A stretch of DNA of 64,000 bases from JAAEPI01 sp964352625 (GCA_964352625.1 CAYGSD010000001.1:434001-498000); one strand, 5' to 3'. Positions 49,626 through 59,184 are shown, numbered from the stretch's first letter. Notes: a model not told the origin generated them from the sequence alone. Numbers and translations: made by a program.

Positions 49626-50563
49626 TCAAAATCCGTTTCGCACTTCTATCAGCCGTTTTCCTTCTTGTCGTTTCCACATATGCTCAGAATTCCGTCAAAA
49701 CACACGAAGGTGTAATGATTGGAGGCATCAAACAATGGATTGGGGCACGGGGTGACGATTCGTCAAAACCATTATTGCTATTTCTTCATGGGGGGCCAGG
49801 GTTCTCTTCACGCAGCTATTCTAAAAAGTTCGTCAAAGAATTAAAGAAGGATTTCATTGTCACTCAGTGGGACCAACGAGAGACGGGCATCACGAAACAT
49901 TGGGGGCCGTATGCTGATTCACTTACGCTTGACCTGTTTTATCAGGACACAGAAGAGGTTGTAGATTATGTGATTGATCGATTCAACAAACAAAAAATCT
50001 ACTTGGCCGGCTACTCTTGGGGAGGCCTACTTGGGATGAACTATGCCAATAATCACTCAGAAAAATTACATGCTTACATCCATGTGAATGGGATGATCAG
50101 TGGAGATGAAAATGTAGAAAGAATTCAAAAACTATTGCTTGATAAATCGGAAGACCTAAACGAAGTTGATCGTGCGGAATTGACACAAATTCAGGTGCCT
50201 CTAACTTCATGGCAAGACTATTATCTCCAAAGAAAGTGGACAGCCAAGCTGCTGACTGAAAACAACAATGAAAGTTATTCTAAGTCTCTGTGGACCGAGT
50301 GGGCCTCAAAATGGTGGGGACTTTCGTCAAAAGCCTTTTCTATCGATTTATTCGAGGAAGTGAAATCCATCGATTGTCCAATCTATTTCTTTGTTGGCAG
50401 AAGAGACTATGTGGCCTATTTCGAAGTTATAGAGGAATTCTATCAGGGATTAGACGCGGACAAAAAAGAGCTTATTTGGTTTGAGGCAGGGCATGAACTT
50501 CCCTCGCAGGATTATAAGAATTTCGCCGCTGAGTTGGTTAGAATTTCTCAGGAATTAAACTAA
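49622..50563 (+). CDS. Secreted alpha/beta hydrolase (proline-iminopeptidase-like)
   Basis: 313 residues from the ATG overlapping the previous stop; it begins a signal peptide (cleavage near TYA-Q). LLLFLHGGPGFSS is the oxyanion motif, TQWDQRETGI replaces the usual DQRG block, and nucleophile Ser132 lies in LAGYSWGGLLG. The His is in the C-terminal FEAGHELPS. It is in the peptidase S33/proline-iminopeptidase group. Translational coupling to a sulfotransferase-like gene links them in one operon. Confidence 0.85.
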   Translation: MIKIRFALLSAVFLLVVSTYAQNSVKTHEGVMIGGIKQWIGARGDDSSKPLLLFLHGGPGFSSRSYSKKFVKELKKDFIVTQWDQRETGITKHWGPYADSLTLDLFYQDTEEVVDYVIDRFNKQKIYLAGYSWGGLLGMNYANNHSEKLHAYIHVNGMISGDENVERIQKLLLDKSEDLNEVDRAELTQIQVPLTSWQDYYLQRKWTAKLLTENNNESYSKSLWTEWASKWWGLSSKAFSIDLFEEVKSIDCPIYFFVGRRDYVAYFEVIEEFYQGLDADKKELIWFEAGHELPSQDYKNFAAELVRISQELN

Positions 50564-50636
50564 AGAGGTTTATAATTTACTTGACACAAGTAATAACAAC
50601 TAGATGTAAATTTATATGAACCTAATATGATCCAAA

Positions 50637-51692
50637 GTGACAAACGCTGAATTTCACGATTTTCTGGATTACTTGAAGCTCCTAGTGAGGAATCCATCTG
50701 TAGTTGGTTTTGAAACTCCTTTTTTTAGATTTCTGGAAAGGGAATTAGAGGATCTTGGCATCAAAACGACTCGCTATCAGGGTATCCTTGTGGCGGAGGG
50801 AGCTGCTCCAAATTCGAACTATTTGTCGGCTCACATCGACAGGCACGGGCTCATTTGCACCGGGCCAAAGGAATTTCAATACGCGGCATTTATAGCCCAA
50901 AACAAAAGCGAACAGACGGGCACCTCCACTTCTGAGGAGATGCTCATCAAGATTGCTCATCGGTTTGCCGGTGAAAAAGTCATGGCCTATGAACCCTGGT
51001 CGGGCAGTTATCTTGGGCATGGCACCATTCGAGATGCATTTATCGATGAGCGGGTAAACAACCTTTTCATGATCATCGACGGGTTCGATCACCTGACGGC
51101 AGGCATACCCATTGCGTACTCCGACAAAATAAAAATGGCGGACGGAAAGATTTCGGCTCAACTAGACAATGTCCTTTCCGCTGCGATCATTCTATACTTG
51201 TACTCCAATGGCTATCAGGGAACGGCTTTTTTCACCTCTCAAGAAGAAGCCGGAAGAAGCTGGCGATTTTTAGCCGAATGGTTTGGGAGAAAAAAGCTTT
51301 CAACCAACCGATTAATCGTGCTCGACACCAGTCCTTTTAACAGCCCCGAAGAAGCCTTTCAGCAAAACCTCATCTTACGTTGGAAAGATGCTACAGCTCC
51401 TTTCGATAAAAACTTGACCAACCAACTGGATGAACTGACCAAGAAGATGGATGTCTCAACTATTTTCAAAGACCTTTTCATTGATGAAGCCAATGAGAGA
51501 AAGCGTGAAAAAGGCGAAAAAGAGCTGTCTCTTGGACGCACCGAACTCGGCAGGCTCATAGAAGCAACAAGTGGGAATGTGACGGGCACTACCCTCCAAA
51601 TTCCCACCATTGAATATCATACGGCTAACGAGACTGCAACAGTCGAATCCATTCAATCTGCTATCAATGTGCTGAAGCAGCTATTGAATTAA
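50637..51692 (+). CDS. M42/M20-type metallopeptidase-like protein
   Basis: 351 residues from a GTG start. Metal ligands of the M42/M28 class are visible: YLSAHIDRHG (His, Asp), AFIDERVNNL (bridging Asp), FTSQEEAG (Glu pair), VLDTSPF (Asp) and, near the end, IEYHTANETATVE (His). It would be a cytosolic dinuclear aminopeptidase. It faces a typical M42 peptidase gene across a 6-base gap, so the two end to end may have come from an old duplication, though they are only distantly alike. Confidence 0.78.
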   Translation: MTNAEFHDFLDYLKLLVRNPSVVGFETPFFRFLERELEDLGIKTTRYQGILVAEGAAPNSNYLSAHIDRHGLICTGPKEFQYAAFIAQNKSEQTGTSTSEEMLIKIAHRFAGEKVMAYEPWSGSYLGHGTIRDAFIDERVNNLFMIIDGFDHLTAGIPIAYSDKIKMADGKISAQLDNVLSAAIILYLYSNGYQGTAFFTSQEEAGRSWRFLAEWFGRKKLSTNRLIVLDTSPFNSPEEAFQQNLILRWKDATAPFDKNLTNQLDELTKKMDVSTIFKDLFIDEANERKREKGEKELSLGRTELGRLIEATSGNVTGTTLQIPTIEYHTANETATVESIQSAINVLKQLLN

Positions 51693-51698
51693 ATGTGG

Positions 51699-52766
51699 CT
51701 ATTTTAAGTATCTAAAATCCTGCCCGTCTTTCACTTGACAAACGGTCTCGTAAATCAGTCGGATCACGCTCTCCACATCATCCTTGTGCACCATCTCCAC
51801 AGTGGTATGCATGTACTTGAGCGGAAGTGAAATCAAAGCTGCTGCTACTCCAATATCAGAATAAGCAAAGGCATCTGTGTCTGTGCCTGTAGATCGGGAG
51901 GCGGCTTGGCGCTGAATCGGAATTTTATTCTTCTCGGCCACATCGAGGATCATATCTCGAACATTGTTCTGAACAGCCGGGCCATACGTCACGGCTGGCC
52001 CCTTACCAGCAGTAGTATCACCGCTTACCTTCTTGTCGTACATTGGTGATTGCGTATCATGCGTCACATCCGTCACAATTGCCAAATTTGGCTTGATTCG
52101 ATGGGCCATCATTTCTGCACCTCGCAATCCAATTTCTTCCTGAACTGAATTCACAACATAGAGCCCAAATGGCAACTTCACTTTGTTCTCAGAAATTCGT
52201 CGGGCCACTTCCGCAATCATGAAACCTCCAGCACGGTTATCGAGCGCTCTACCAACTAAGTACTTTTCATTGAGTTCCATCAACTCATCTTCGAAGGTGG
52301 CAACAGTTCCTACATGGATGCCCATTTCTTCGACTTCCTTGTCTGACTCAGCTCCCACATCTATACAGATGTTTTTCAGAGAAGGTGGCTCCTCTTTCTC
52401 CTTGCGCACATGAATGGCCGGCCAGCCGAAAACTCCTTTTACAGGCCCCTTTTTGGTATGAAGGTTCACTCTCATGGACGGTGCAATCTGATGATCAGAC
52501 CCGCCATTTCTCACGACATAGATGTAGCCTTCTTTGGTCACGTAGTTCACAAACCAGCTAATCTCATCGGCATGTGCCTCAATGACTACTTTGTATTTTG
52601 CCTCCGGATTGATCACTCCATAAACACTACCATATGTGTCTACTTCATAGCCATCAACATACGGCTTGATGTAATCCAACCATATTTTCTGCCCTTCCAC
52701 TTCGAACCCGGTCGGGGCGGCATTGTTGAGGTATTTGAATAAGAATTCTTTGCTCTTTTTGTCCAT
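51699..52766 (-). CDS. M42 family metallopeptidase (glutamyl aminopeptidase / endoglucanase-like)
   Basis: 355 residues. Ligands fit M42: VIEAHADEISWF (His, Asp), LDNRAGGF (bridging Asp), NSVQEEIGLRGAEM (Glu pair), IVTDVTHD (Asp), and MHTTVEM (His). A protease-associated inserted domain follows the first metal site. It is a cytosolic aminopeptidase that usually forms 12-mer cages. No signal peptide. Confidence 0.93.
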   Translation of the reverse strand: MDKKSKEFLFKYLNNAAPTGFEVEGQKIWLDYIKPYVDGYEVDTYGSVYGVINPEAKYKVVIEAHADEISWFVNYVTKEGYIYVVRNGGSDHQIAPSMRVNLHTKKGPVKGVFGWPAIHVRKEKEEPPSLKNICIDVGAESDKEVEEMGIHVGTVATFEDELMELNEKYLVGRALDNRAGGFMIAEVARRISENKVKLPFGLYVVNSVQEEIGLRGAEMMAHRIKPNLAIVTDVTHDTQSPMYDKKVSGDTTAGKGPAVTYGPAVQNNVRDMILDVAEKNKIPIQRQAASRSTGTDTDAFAYSDIGVAAALISLPLKYMHTTVEMVHKDDVESVIRLIYETVCQVKDGQDFRYLK

Positions 52767-52942
52767 ATAATTTGCAAGTTACTAGCTTCAAGCTTCAAGG
52801 ACTTAATTTTCTTAAGTAGCCCTATAGCATTTTTTGTTCTTCAAGTATTAGTTCTTGGATAGCTTTTTTGAACTCATGTCTTTCAGCCTACTGCTCCTAA
52901 CTTGTCACTTAAAGCTTGTGACTTAAAGTTCGCACCTCGTAT
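52767..52942. other. Intergenic stretch with short repeats and a possible gene remnant
   Basis: On the minus strand, CACAAGCTTTAAGTGACAAG carries a repeated CTTTAAGTSACAAG unit. A short frame (52887 to 52822) reads EFKKAIQELILEEQKML then stop, which may be the end of a lost small helical protein. The upstream frame is closed by a stop. No complete gene is present. Confidence 0.35.
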
Positions 52943-54526
52943 CTATAAAGGAATATTCCCGTGTTTCTTCCTTGGCAATTTATCCACTTTGTTCTCCAGC
53001 ATTTCATAGGCTTGAATAAGTTTCTTTCGCGTGTTGTGCGGGAGGATTACTTCGTCAATAAATCCTCTGCTCGCTGCAATGTACGGGTTGGCAAATTTCT
53101 CCGTGTATTCATCAATTTTTTCCTGCAATTTTTGATTCGAATCTTCTGCACTGTCTATTTCCTTTTTGAAAATAATCTCTGACGCTCCTTGCGCACCCAT
53201 CACGGCGATCTCTGCTGTTGGCCAAGCAAAGTTCATGTCAGCTCCTATGTGCTTAGAATTCATCACATCATACGCCCCTCCATACGCTTTGCGGGTGATG
53301 ACCGTAATTCTCGGAACGGTCGCCTCACTAAATGCATAAAGTAATTTCGCTCCATTGGTGATGATTCCATTCCACTCCTGATCTGTACCAGGCAGAAACC
53401 CGGGCACATCTTCTAAAACCAAAAGGGGTACGTTGAAACTATCACAAAACCTAACGAACCTACCCGCCTTAGTGCTGGAATGGATATCTAAAACTCCCGC
53501 CATTTGCATCGGCTGATTGGCCACAATGCCAATGCTTCTTCCGGCTAATCTGGCGAACCCACAAATGATGTTTTCTGCAAAATCCTTGTGCACTTCAAAG
53601 AATGAATCCTGATCGATGATACCACTGATCACATCGTGCATATCATATGGCTGACTGGGATTATCTGGCAGGATGCTGTCTAGAGCTGTTCTTGTTTCGT
53701 CCACTGACGTGTAGTCTAGCATCGGAGGCATATCCTCACAATTGGACGGGATGTAGCTTAGCAGTTTCTTGATTTCCAGAATGCACTGAGCCTCGTTTTT
53801 GCACGCAAAATGGGTGACACCACTCTTAGAAGCATGTGTTTGTGCACCTCCCAGCTCTTCACTGGTTACTTCCTCGTTGGTCACTGTTTTCACCACGTTG
53901 GGGCCTGTGACAAACATGTAGCTAGACTGCTCCACCATGAAAATGAAATCGGTGATGGCAGGTGAATAAACGGCCCCCCCTGCACATGGGCCAAGAATGG
54001 CCGAAATCTGAGGCACCACGCCCGAAGCTAAGGTATTCCTATAGAAGATATCTGCATACCCACCTAGAGACACAACACCTTCCTGAATTCGTGCTCCTCC
54101 TGAATCATTTAGGCCAATTACAGGATGGCCATTTTTCATTGCCAAATCCATGATCTTGACAATTTTTTCAGCAAAGGTTTCTGAAAGAGATCCTCCGAAA
54201 ACCGTGAAGTCCTGGCTGAAGACATAGACCATTCTTCCTTCGATGGTTCCGTATCCGGTAATTACTCCGTCTCCAAGAATCTTTTGTTTCTCCATCCCGA
54301 AATCAGTGGAACGATGAGTGACAAACTTGCCAATTTCCTGAAACGACCCCTTGTCCAGCAAAAGATCAATTCGCTCGCGTGCGGTGAGTTTGCCTTTTTC
54401 ATGTTGCTTATCAATTCTTGCCTGACCACCACCCAGCAAAGCTTCTTGATTCATTTTCTCAAGTCTCTCTGTTTTTTCTTTGGTAGTCGTAATAACGCTT
54501 GCGGATTTAGGTTTTTCGTTGCTCAT
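52943..54526 (-). CDS. Acyl-CoA carboxylase, carboxyltransferase beta subunit (propionyl/methylmalonyl type)
   Basis: 527 residues, full length. Carboxyltransferase halves are both present: the acyl-CoA oxyanion glycines in GGSLSETFAEKIV and NDSGGARIQEGVVSLGGYAD, GPCAGGAVYSPAITDF, and in the second half VPLLVLEDVPGFLPGTDQEW and RKAYGGAYDVMNSKHIG. It transfers carboxyl from biotin to propionyl-CoA or a related acyl-CoA. No biotin-carrier or biotin-carboxylase gene is in the window, so the partner subunit is elsewhere. Confidence 0.95.
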   Translation of the reverse strand: MSNEKPKSASVITTTKEKTERLEKMNQEALLGGGQARIDKQHEKGKLTARERIDLLLDKGSFQEIGKFVTHRSTDFGMEKQKILGDGVITGYGTIEGRMVYVFSQDFTVFGGSLSETFAEKIVKIMDLAMKNGHPVIGLNDSGGARIQEGVVSLGGYADIFYRNTLASGVVPQISAILGPCAGGAVYSPAITDFIFMVEQSSYMFVTGPNVVKTVTNEEVTSEELGGAQTHASKSGVTHFACKNEAQCILEIKKLLSYIPSNCEDMPPMLDYTSVDETRTALDSILPDNPSQPYDMHDVISGIIDQDSFFEVHKDFAENIICGFARLAGRSIGIVANQPMQMAGVLDIHSSTKAGRFVRFCDSFNVPLLVLEDVPGFLPGTDQEWNGIITNGAKLLYAFSEATVPRITVITRKAYGGAYDVMNSKHIGADMNFAWPTAEIAVMGAQGASEIIFKKEIDSAEDSNQKLQEKIDEYTEKFANPYIAASRGFIDEVILPHNTRKKLIQAYEMLENKVDKLPRKKHGNIPL

Positions 54527-54546
54527 TCTTTGGGTATTGAGGTTGC

Positions 54547-54554
54547 CAAAGTTA
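54547..54554 (-). promoter_or_regulatory. -7 promoter box of the carboxylase gene
   Basis: TAACTTTG on the minus strand matches TAnnTTTG and ends 20 bases before the ATG at 54526. No clear -33 element at the usual distance. Confidence 0.45.
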
Positions 54555-54624
54555 TCACAAGATGAAGTGACAGATTTGTTAAACTTTTATGAATATTCTA
54601 AGAAAAAGTTATATTGCGTCGCGA

Positions 54625-55572
54625 ATGAGAATAGCAGTCATCGATATGGGCACCAATACCTTTCACCTCCTGATAGCGGAGTTGAGTGGGACATCTTTCT
54701 CTGTACTTCACAAGGAGAGAGCAGTCGTACGCATCGGACAGCAAGGCATTCAGGAAGGTTGGATTGCGCTGGATGCTCAAACTCGTACATTATCCACGTT
54801 GGTGGAATTCAAAAAACAAACAGACAAATTCAAGGTTGATCGGATTTTCGCTACCGCCACTAGTGCCATTAGAAGTGCTGCGAACGGCTTGGATTTGGTG
54901 CGGATGATCAAAGAAACCACGGATATTGATGTAAAAATTATTTCGGGACAGGAAGAGGCAAACCATATTTACCACGGGGCAAGACGTGCAGTGGATATTT
55001 CCAAGGGCACCTTTCTTATCATGGACATTGGAGGTGGAAGCATCGAGTTTATTATAGCCAAAGATGGTGAAGCCATGTGGATGGAGAGTTTCGAGATTGG
55101 GGGTCAGCGTTTGATTGATGAGTTTCACAAGAATGACCCCATCACTTTCGGAGAAATTGAAAATCTAGAACACTATTTTGAAAGGTCACTCGACAAACTC
55201 CATGAAGCTTGCAAGACTTTTCAACCTACGACCCTGCTTGGTTGCTCCGGCACGTTCGATACCTTAAGTGATATTTATTGCCATGAGACAACTATCACAA
55301 GTGATCCAAACGCCACAGATTTACCGATTTCATTGGATCATTACCACGAACTACATGCTCGTCTGATCACACTGAATCGTCAGGAAAGACTGGCAATTCC
55401 GGGCATGATCGAAATGCGGGTAGAAATGATCGTAGTGGCCAGCGTCCTGATTTCTTATCTGATGCGACGATACGACCTCACCGAAATGAAGGCCTCTGCA
55501 TATGCATTGAAAGAGGGTGTGCTTTATGATATTTTGGACAACCTGAAAGGCTTTAAGGTGAAGACTAAATAA
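54625..55572 (+). CDS. Ppx/GppA family exopolyphosphatase / pppGpp phosphatase
   Basis: 315 residues from the ATG giving MRIAVIDMGTNTFHLLIAEL; an upstream in-frame start adds 12 residues. ASKHA-fold phosphate loops follow: FATATSAIRSAANG, IISGQEEANHIY and FLIMDIGGGSIEFI, with GCSGTFDTL. It lacks the C-terminal HD domain of long Ppx enzymes, as is usual for Bacteroidota members. It degrades polyphosphate or pppGpp. Confidence 0.9.
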   Translation: MRIAVIDMGTNTFHLLIAELSGTSFSVLHKERAVVRIGQQGIQEGWIALDAQTRTLSTLVEFKKQTDKFKVDRIFATATSAIRSAANGLDLVRMIKETTDIDVKIISGQEEANHIYHGARRAVDISKGTFLIMDIGGGSIEFIIAKDGEAMWMESFEIGGQRLIDEFHKNDPITFGEIENLEHYFERSLDKLHEACKTFQPTTLLGCSGTFDTLSDIYCHETTITSDPNATDLPISLDHYHELHARLITLNRQERLAIPGMIEMRVEMIVVASVLISYLMRRYDLTEMKASAYALKEGVLYDILDNLKGFKVKTK

Positions 55573-55589
55573 GCGAACTAGGCGGCTTT

Positions 55590-56195
55590 TTACTCACTCT
55601 TCCTCCAAAGAGGATAGATGAATCTAAGTGAATAAGCCATATGCGGCTCATCCTTTTCAAGCTCCGGAAAGAATCCATAAAAGCCATTTGGTATATACAT
55701 GGCCTTCACCTCCATCTCCATTTCCTTGAAAATAACCATTCTCCCAACGGCGTTGTAGCTGCTAAGCCCAAGGTCATTTTTGTTTCCATCCTCATCCGTG
55801 AAATCCTTACCTGAATTGATCAGGCTATAGCCAATACCATAAGCAAATTGACCCGCATTGCGAGTAAGGTTAATGTTGTGATCCAAAATGACCTCATAAT
55901 TGGCCGACGATCCGGCATAGTCATACCTAAATCTGGGGTTATACTCTAGTTGAAGCTTCTTAGCAAAAAGCCATACTAGTCCTGCATCCAGACCAAATCC
56001 CTGAAGCCCTCTCTCGGAATCATAGCAGCATGTGCGCTGACCGTTAAAATCTCCGAGTTTCTCCGCAGATACTAGTCTGTGAGCGGTGCTCCTCCAGGAA
56101 AGACCTACGTTCGCCTCCAGCTTCGTATTTTGAGCATTCAAACCGTAAAGGGCACAAATGCTGAGGATGGTGAAAATTCTTGTACGATTTCTCAT
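55590..56195 (-). CDS. Outer-membrane-like protein of unknown function
   Basis: 201 residues with a signal peptide (cleavage near GLNA-Q). Beta strands with alternating polarity (LEYNPRFRYDYAGSSANYEV; GQFAYGIGYSLINSG) suggest a small barrel. No family recognised. It is 40 bases from the DUF4139 gene on the same strand and may be cotranscribed. Confidence 0.65.
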   Translation of the reverse strand: MRNRTRIFTILSICALYGLNAQNTKLEANVGLSWRSTAHRLVSAEKLGDFNGQRTCCYDSERGLQGFGLDAGLVWLFAKKLQLEYNPRFRYDYAGSSANYEVILDHNINLTRNAGQFAYGIGYSLINSGKDFTDEDGNKNDLGLSSYNAVGRMVIFKEMEMEVKAMYIPNGFYGFFPELEKDEPHMAYSLRFIYPLWRKSE

Positions 56196-56235
56196 TATCT
56201 ATTGTGTTAGACCGATCCCTGTCTTGGATCGATCC

Positions 56236-57840
56236 CTAAAGCCCACTAATATCCTTTCCTTTCGGATATTTCACATCAAAACTAATCTGTCTTTTGATTT
56301 GCTTGGCTGGGTTTACTTTCACCGTCCACGTTACCTCACCAGTGGTTGCATCCATTACACCTTCGTCAAGTTCCACATTCTCTACTTTGATATCGCCATT
56401 TCTCGACACAGGAATTTGATCCTGAATTTTCACGGTGATCGCCTTGCTCTTGTTGTTACGCACAATAATCTCGTAGACCAATGTTTCCTTTTGATTCGTA
56501 CCGATGGTTTTCTTAGAAGAAAGTTCAGTCAATTTCTTCCGTTCTATTGTGATCCCCGGATCATACCCCAGCGAAATGGGTAGGTTGTCGGAAGTCACGT
56601 TCGGGTTCATGTACGATTTGCCAACATACCCGCCTTCAAAGAAAATATTGATGGGGCCGGGAAGTAAAACGAGCTCTCCCCAGTTCTTTGCCTTGGCCAC
56701 TAAGAACACGCGGTTTCTGAGCTTAGGCACAGCCTGGTATTCATAGTCCGCCTCCACTTCTTGCGAGCGGATAGTGACCGTCAATGGCTTCTCGCCTGAT
56801 GCAAGCGAATACGGCCTCTCCACAGCGTAGTTGGTGTACATGGTTTTGGTCTCGGAAGCCACAGCAATGTCATCGATCACAACCTCCTCCAGATACTCAG
56901 CCTCAGCCATCGGGGCGGACTGGCGCATGTCGTTTGATTGCATTTGATAAGCCGCCCCCACGGCTCCTTTTTTCAACATGTTTTGGTTGTAATAATTGAA
57001 ATCCAAATACTGGGGATCCAGCTCAGGCTTGATAATGCCTGCCATTGGATTTCCGGTGGAGAGAGTCAATTTCACATCTTTCCAATTCTCGCCTGTATTT
57101 TGCGTAATGATCGCTTTGTAGTTTAGTTCAAGCGGCTCATCCACATCTGCCGAGCGGACGTCATATTCTGCTCTCCAGCCAGCTGACGAAACCATGTAGA
57201 TGATTTCAAGGTTGGCTTTAGTGGCGGCTTTAGCATCCACACTCACGACGATCTCACCAGAGTTTCTCCTAAACTGAGACGTGCGATCATTATATTGCGC
57301 CCTGAGTTTTCCAAGCTCCTCATTTTTGTTTTGTACTTCGCTTTGAATATCAAGAACCTCATTTGATATAGCTCCGATTCTGGTTCGATAATAAGTCGAT
57401 ATTGACTTTAAATCTTCAAGACTCAGATTCTCCTGATTTCCTCCAATTCTTTGGTTTGCCTGCAATAGCTGTCTTTCAGATTCCAGCGCATTGATGCCAT
57501 TGTTAAGTTTCTTAATCTCCAAACCAAGCGTCTCTATCTGATCTTTTATCTTCTTAAGGTCAGCCGGTAATTCATTTTCATTGAGGAAATTTTGACGAAA
57601 GCTTATTCCCAAAATGGTCAAGTTACCTGTGCCACGAACTTGAATATTATTGGGGTCTACCAGCGTAGAAATGCCCGAAAAAACCAACTCTTGTTCACCG
57701 GATGTAAGCTCCAGACTCGCCATTCTCGTGACCTCTGCGCGCGTTTGGTAAACAGTGACAGATTTGACTTTGGAGGGTTGAATATTACTTAAAAGTGTGA
57801 AAGGAACGACGAGGGTTAAAATCAATATTAGCTTTTTCAT
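56236..57840 (-). CDS. DUF4139 / mucoidy-inhibitor-A (MuiA) family protein
   Basis: 534 residues with a signal peptide. A DUF4140 N-terminal part (SVTVYQTRAEVTRMASLEL) is followed by a coiled coil at ~90-180 (IETLGLEIKKLNNGINALES). The DUF4139 core carries YMVSSAGWRAEYDVRSADV and ITQNTGENWKDVKLTLSTG, typical of the family. The region 280-320 is variable (YYNQNMLKKGAVGAAYQMQ). MuiA-type proteins are exported; function is unclear, with mucoidy suppression reported for one member. Confidence 0.88.
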   Translation of the reverse strand: MKKLILILTLVVPFTLLSNIQPSKVKSVTVYQTRAEVTRMASLELTSGEQELVFSGISTLVDPNNIQVRGTGNLTILGISFRQNFLNENELPADLKKIKDQIETLGLEIKKLNNGINALESERQLLQANQRIGGNQENLSLEDLKSISTYYRTRIGAISNEVLDIQSEVQNKNEELGKLRAQYNDRTSQFRRNSGEIVVSVDAKAATKANLEIIYMVSSAGWRAEYDVRSADVDEPLELNYKAIITQNTGENWKDVKLTLSTGNPMAGIIKPELDPQYLDFNYYNQNMLKKGAVGAAYQMQSNDMRQSAPMAEAEYLEEVVIDDIAVASETKTMYTNYAVERPYSLASGEKPLTVTIRSQEVEADYEYQAVPKLRNRVFLVAKAKNWGELVLLPGPINIFFEGGYVGKSYMNPNVTSDNLPISLGYDPGITIERKKLTELSSKKTIGTNQKETLVYEIIVRNNKSKAITVKIQDQIPVSRNGDIKVENVELDEGVMDATTGEVTWTVKVNPAKQIKRQISFDVKYPKGKDISGL

Positions 57841-57970
57841 TTGTGTGTATTTTGGGAGTAAGATTCAAAAAGCATCGAATTCCATAAAGATTTTTGAAAA
57901 CATTAGCAAGTTAATCGGATAGTCATCCTTCGACAAGCCTGACTGCCGCTTGGCAAAGGGCACCCTTCGA

Positions 57971-58053
57971 CAAGCTCAGGGTGACACTTCTCGGCAAGCT
58001 CAGGGTGACACTTCTCGGCAAGCTTATAACGGGGCATTCGATGAGCTTAGGTG
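57971..58053. repeat. 24-bp tandem repeat of REP-like units
   Basis: CAAGCTCAGGGTGACACTTC + TCGG units begin at 57971, 57995 and 58019, with a decayed fourth near 58042. The unit is the same REP family as that before hisG (21741-21863). Confidence 0.82.
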
Positions 58054-58086
58054 ATAAAATGCGTGGGACTAGTATCTAAAGTCGGC

Positions 58087-58094
58087 TAAATTTG
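58087..58094 (+). promoter_or_regulatory. -7 promoter box of the Ldh-family gene
   Basis: TAAATTTG is an exact TAnnTTTG match 19 bases ahead of the ATG at 58114. The -33 region falls in the last decayed REP unit and shows no clear TTTG. Confidence 0.45.
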
Positions 58095-58113
58095 CTGCTC
58101 TAAATACCCCTCA

Positions 58114-59184
58114 ATGATTGTATCAGAAGAAAGACTATTTCAGTTTACCAAATCCATCCTTGCAGGAATGGGCTGTCCGGAAGATGAGGCGCATCTTGGT
58201 GCAGCTGTGCTACTCAGCGCAGACCTCAGAGGGGTGGATTCGCACGGAGTGGCTCGGCTTTCAGGGTATGTGAGGCTTCACGAAAAAGGTCGATTGAACC
58301 CAACACCAGACATCAAGGTGGTGCATGAAACACCAAGTACAGCGGTAGTCGATGGAGACGCTGGATTGGGACTCGTTGTTGGCCCAAAAGCCATGGAAAT
58401 GGCCATAGAAAAAGCCATGAACGTGGGGACAGGCTGGGTGGCGGTGCGAAACTCCAATCACTACGGGATTGCGGGCTACCACGCCATGAAAGCCCTGGAG
58501 AAAGACTGCATCGGATTTTCGTTCACCAATGCGAGCCCGTTGGTTTCACCCACCTTTGGAAAGGAGCGTTTATTAGGGACGAATCCAATTTGTGTGGCCA
58601 TTCCGGCAGACAAACAGCCTCCGTTCGTTTTGGATATGGCCACTACCACGGCAGCAAATGGAAAGCTGGAAGTATTGCAAAGAAAAAATGAAGACGCTCC
58701 TCTTGGTTGGCTGGCAGATGCTGAGGGCAAAGTGATCACAGATTCGCACGGTCTGAAAAAAGGTGGCTCAATGCTGCCTCTGGGTGGTGACAGGACGCAT
58801 GGCTCGCATAAAGGCTATGGACTTGGGGCTTTGGTGGATATTCTATCTGGGGTGCTCTCCGGAGCTAACTATGGCCCTTGGGTGCCTCCGTTCGTTTCGT
58901 TCATTGATCCTCTGGATGAGAAGGTGGGAGACGGTCTCGGCCATTTCTTTGGAGCTATGAGGATTGATGCTTTTAGGCCGGCAAATGAATTCAAATCTCA
59001 TATGGACAACTGGATTGAGCGATTCAGAAACTCCACGCCCATTGAAGGACAAGAGAAAGTCTTAATCCCCGGAGATCCTGAAAGAGAGATGACTGAAAAG
59101 AGAAAAAAAGAAGGCCTTCACTTACTGCCTGCGGTAGTTGAGGATCTACAAGCACTAGGTAAACAGTTTAAAGTAGAACTGTAA
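58114..59184 (+). CDS. Ldh family NAD(P)-dependent malate/L-lactate-type dehydrogenase
   Basis: 356 residues. Signature blocks of the type-2 malate/lactate dehydrogenase (ComC/YlbC/AllD) family: SADLRGVDSHGVARLSGYV with the catalytic His, VRNSNHYGIAGYHAM, LLGTNPICVAIPA, and DRTHGSHKGYGLGALVDIL. These reduce 2-keto acids or oxidise 2-hydroxy acids such as malate, lactate, ureidoglycolate or sulfolactate. The substrate cannot be fixed from sequence. Confidence 0.93.
   Translation: MIVSEERLFQFTKSILAGMGCPEDEAHLGAAVLLSADLRGVDSHGVARLSGYVRLHEKGRLNPTPDIKVVHETPSTAVVDGDAGLGLVVGPKAMEMAIEKAMNVGTGWVAVRNSNHYGIAGYHAMKALEKDCIGFSFTNASPLVSPTFGKERLLGTNPICVAIPADKQPPFVLDMATTTAANGKLEVLQRKNEDAPLGWLADAEGKVITDSHGLKKGGSMLPLGGDRTHGSHKGYGLGALVDILSGVLSGANYGPWVPPFVSFIDPLDEKVGDGLGHFFGAMRIDAFRPANEFKSHMDNWIERFRNSTPIEGQEKVLIPGDPEREMTEKRKKEGLHLLPAVVEDLQALGKQFKVEL

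Noticed and set aside
54480..54839. 119-codon frame overlapping the start of the Ppx/GppA gene
   Set aside because: Out of frame with a full-length Ppx/GppA protein; the translation has no motif and is a shadow.
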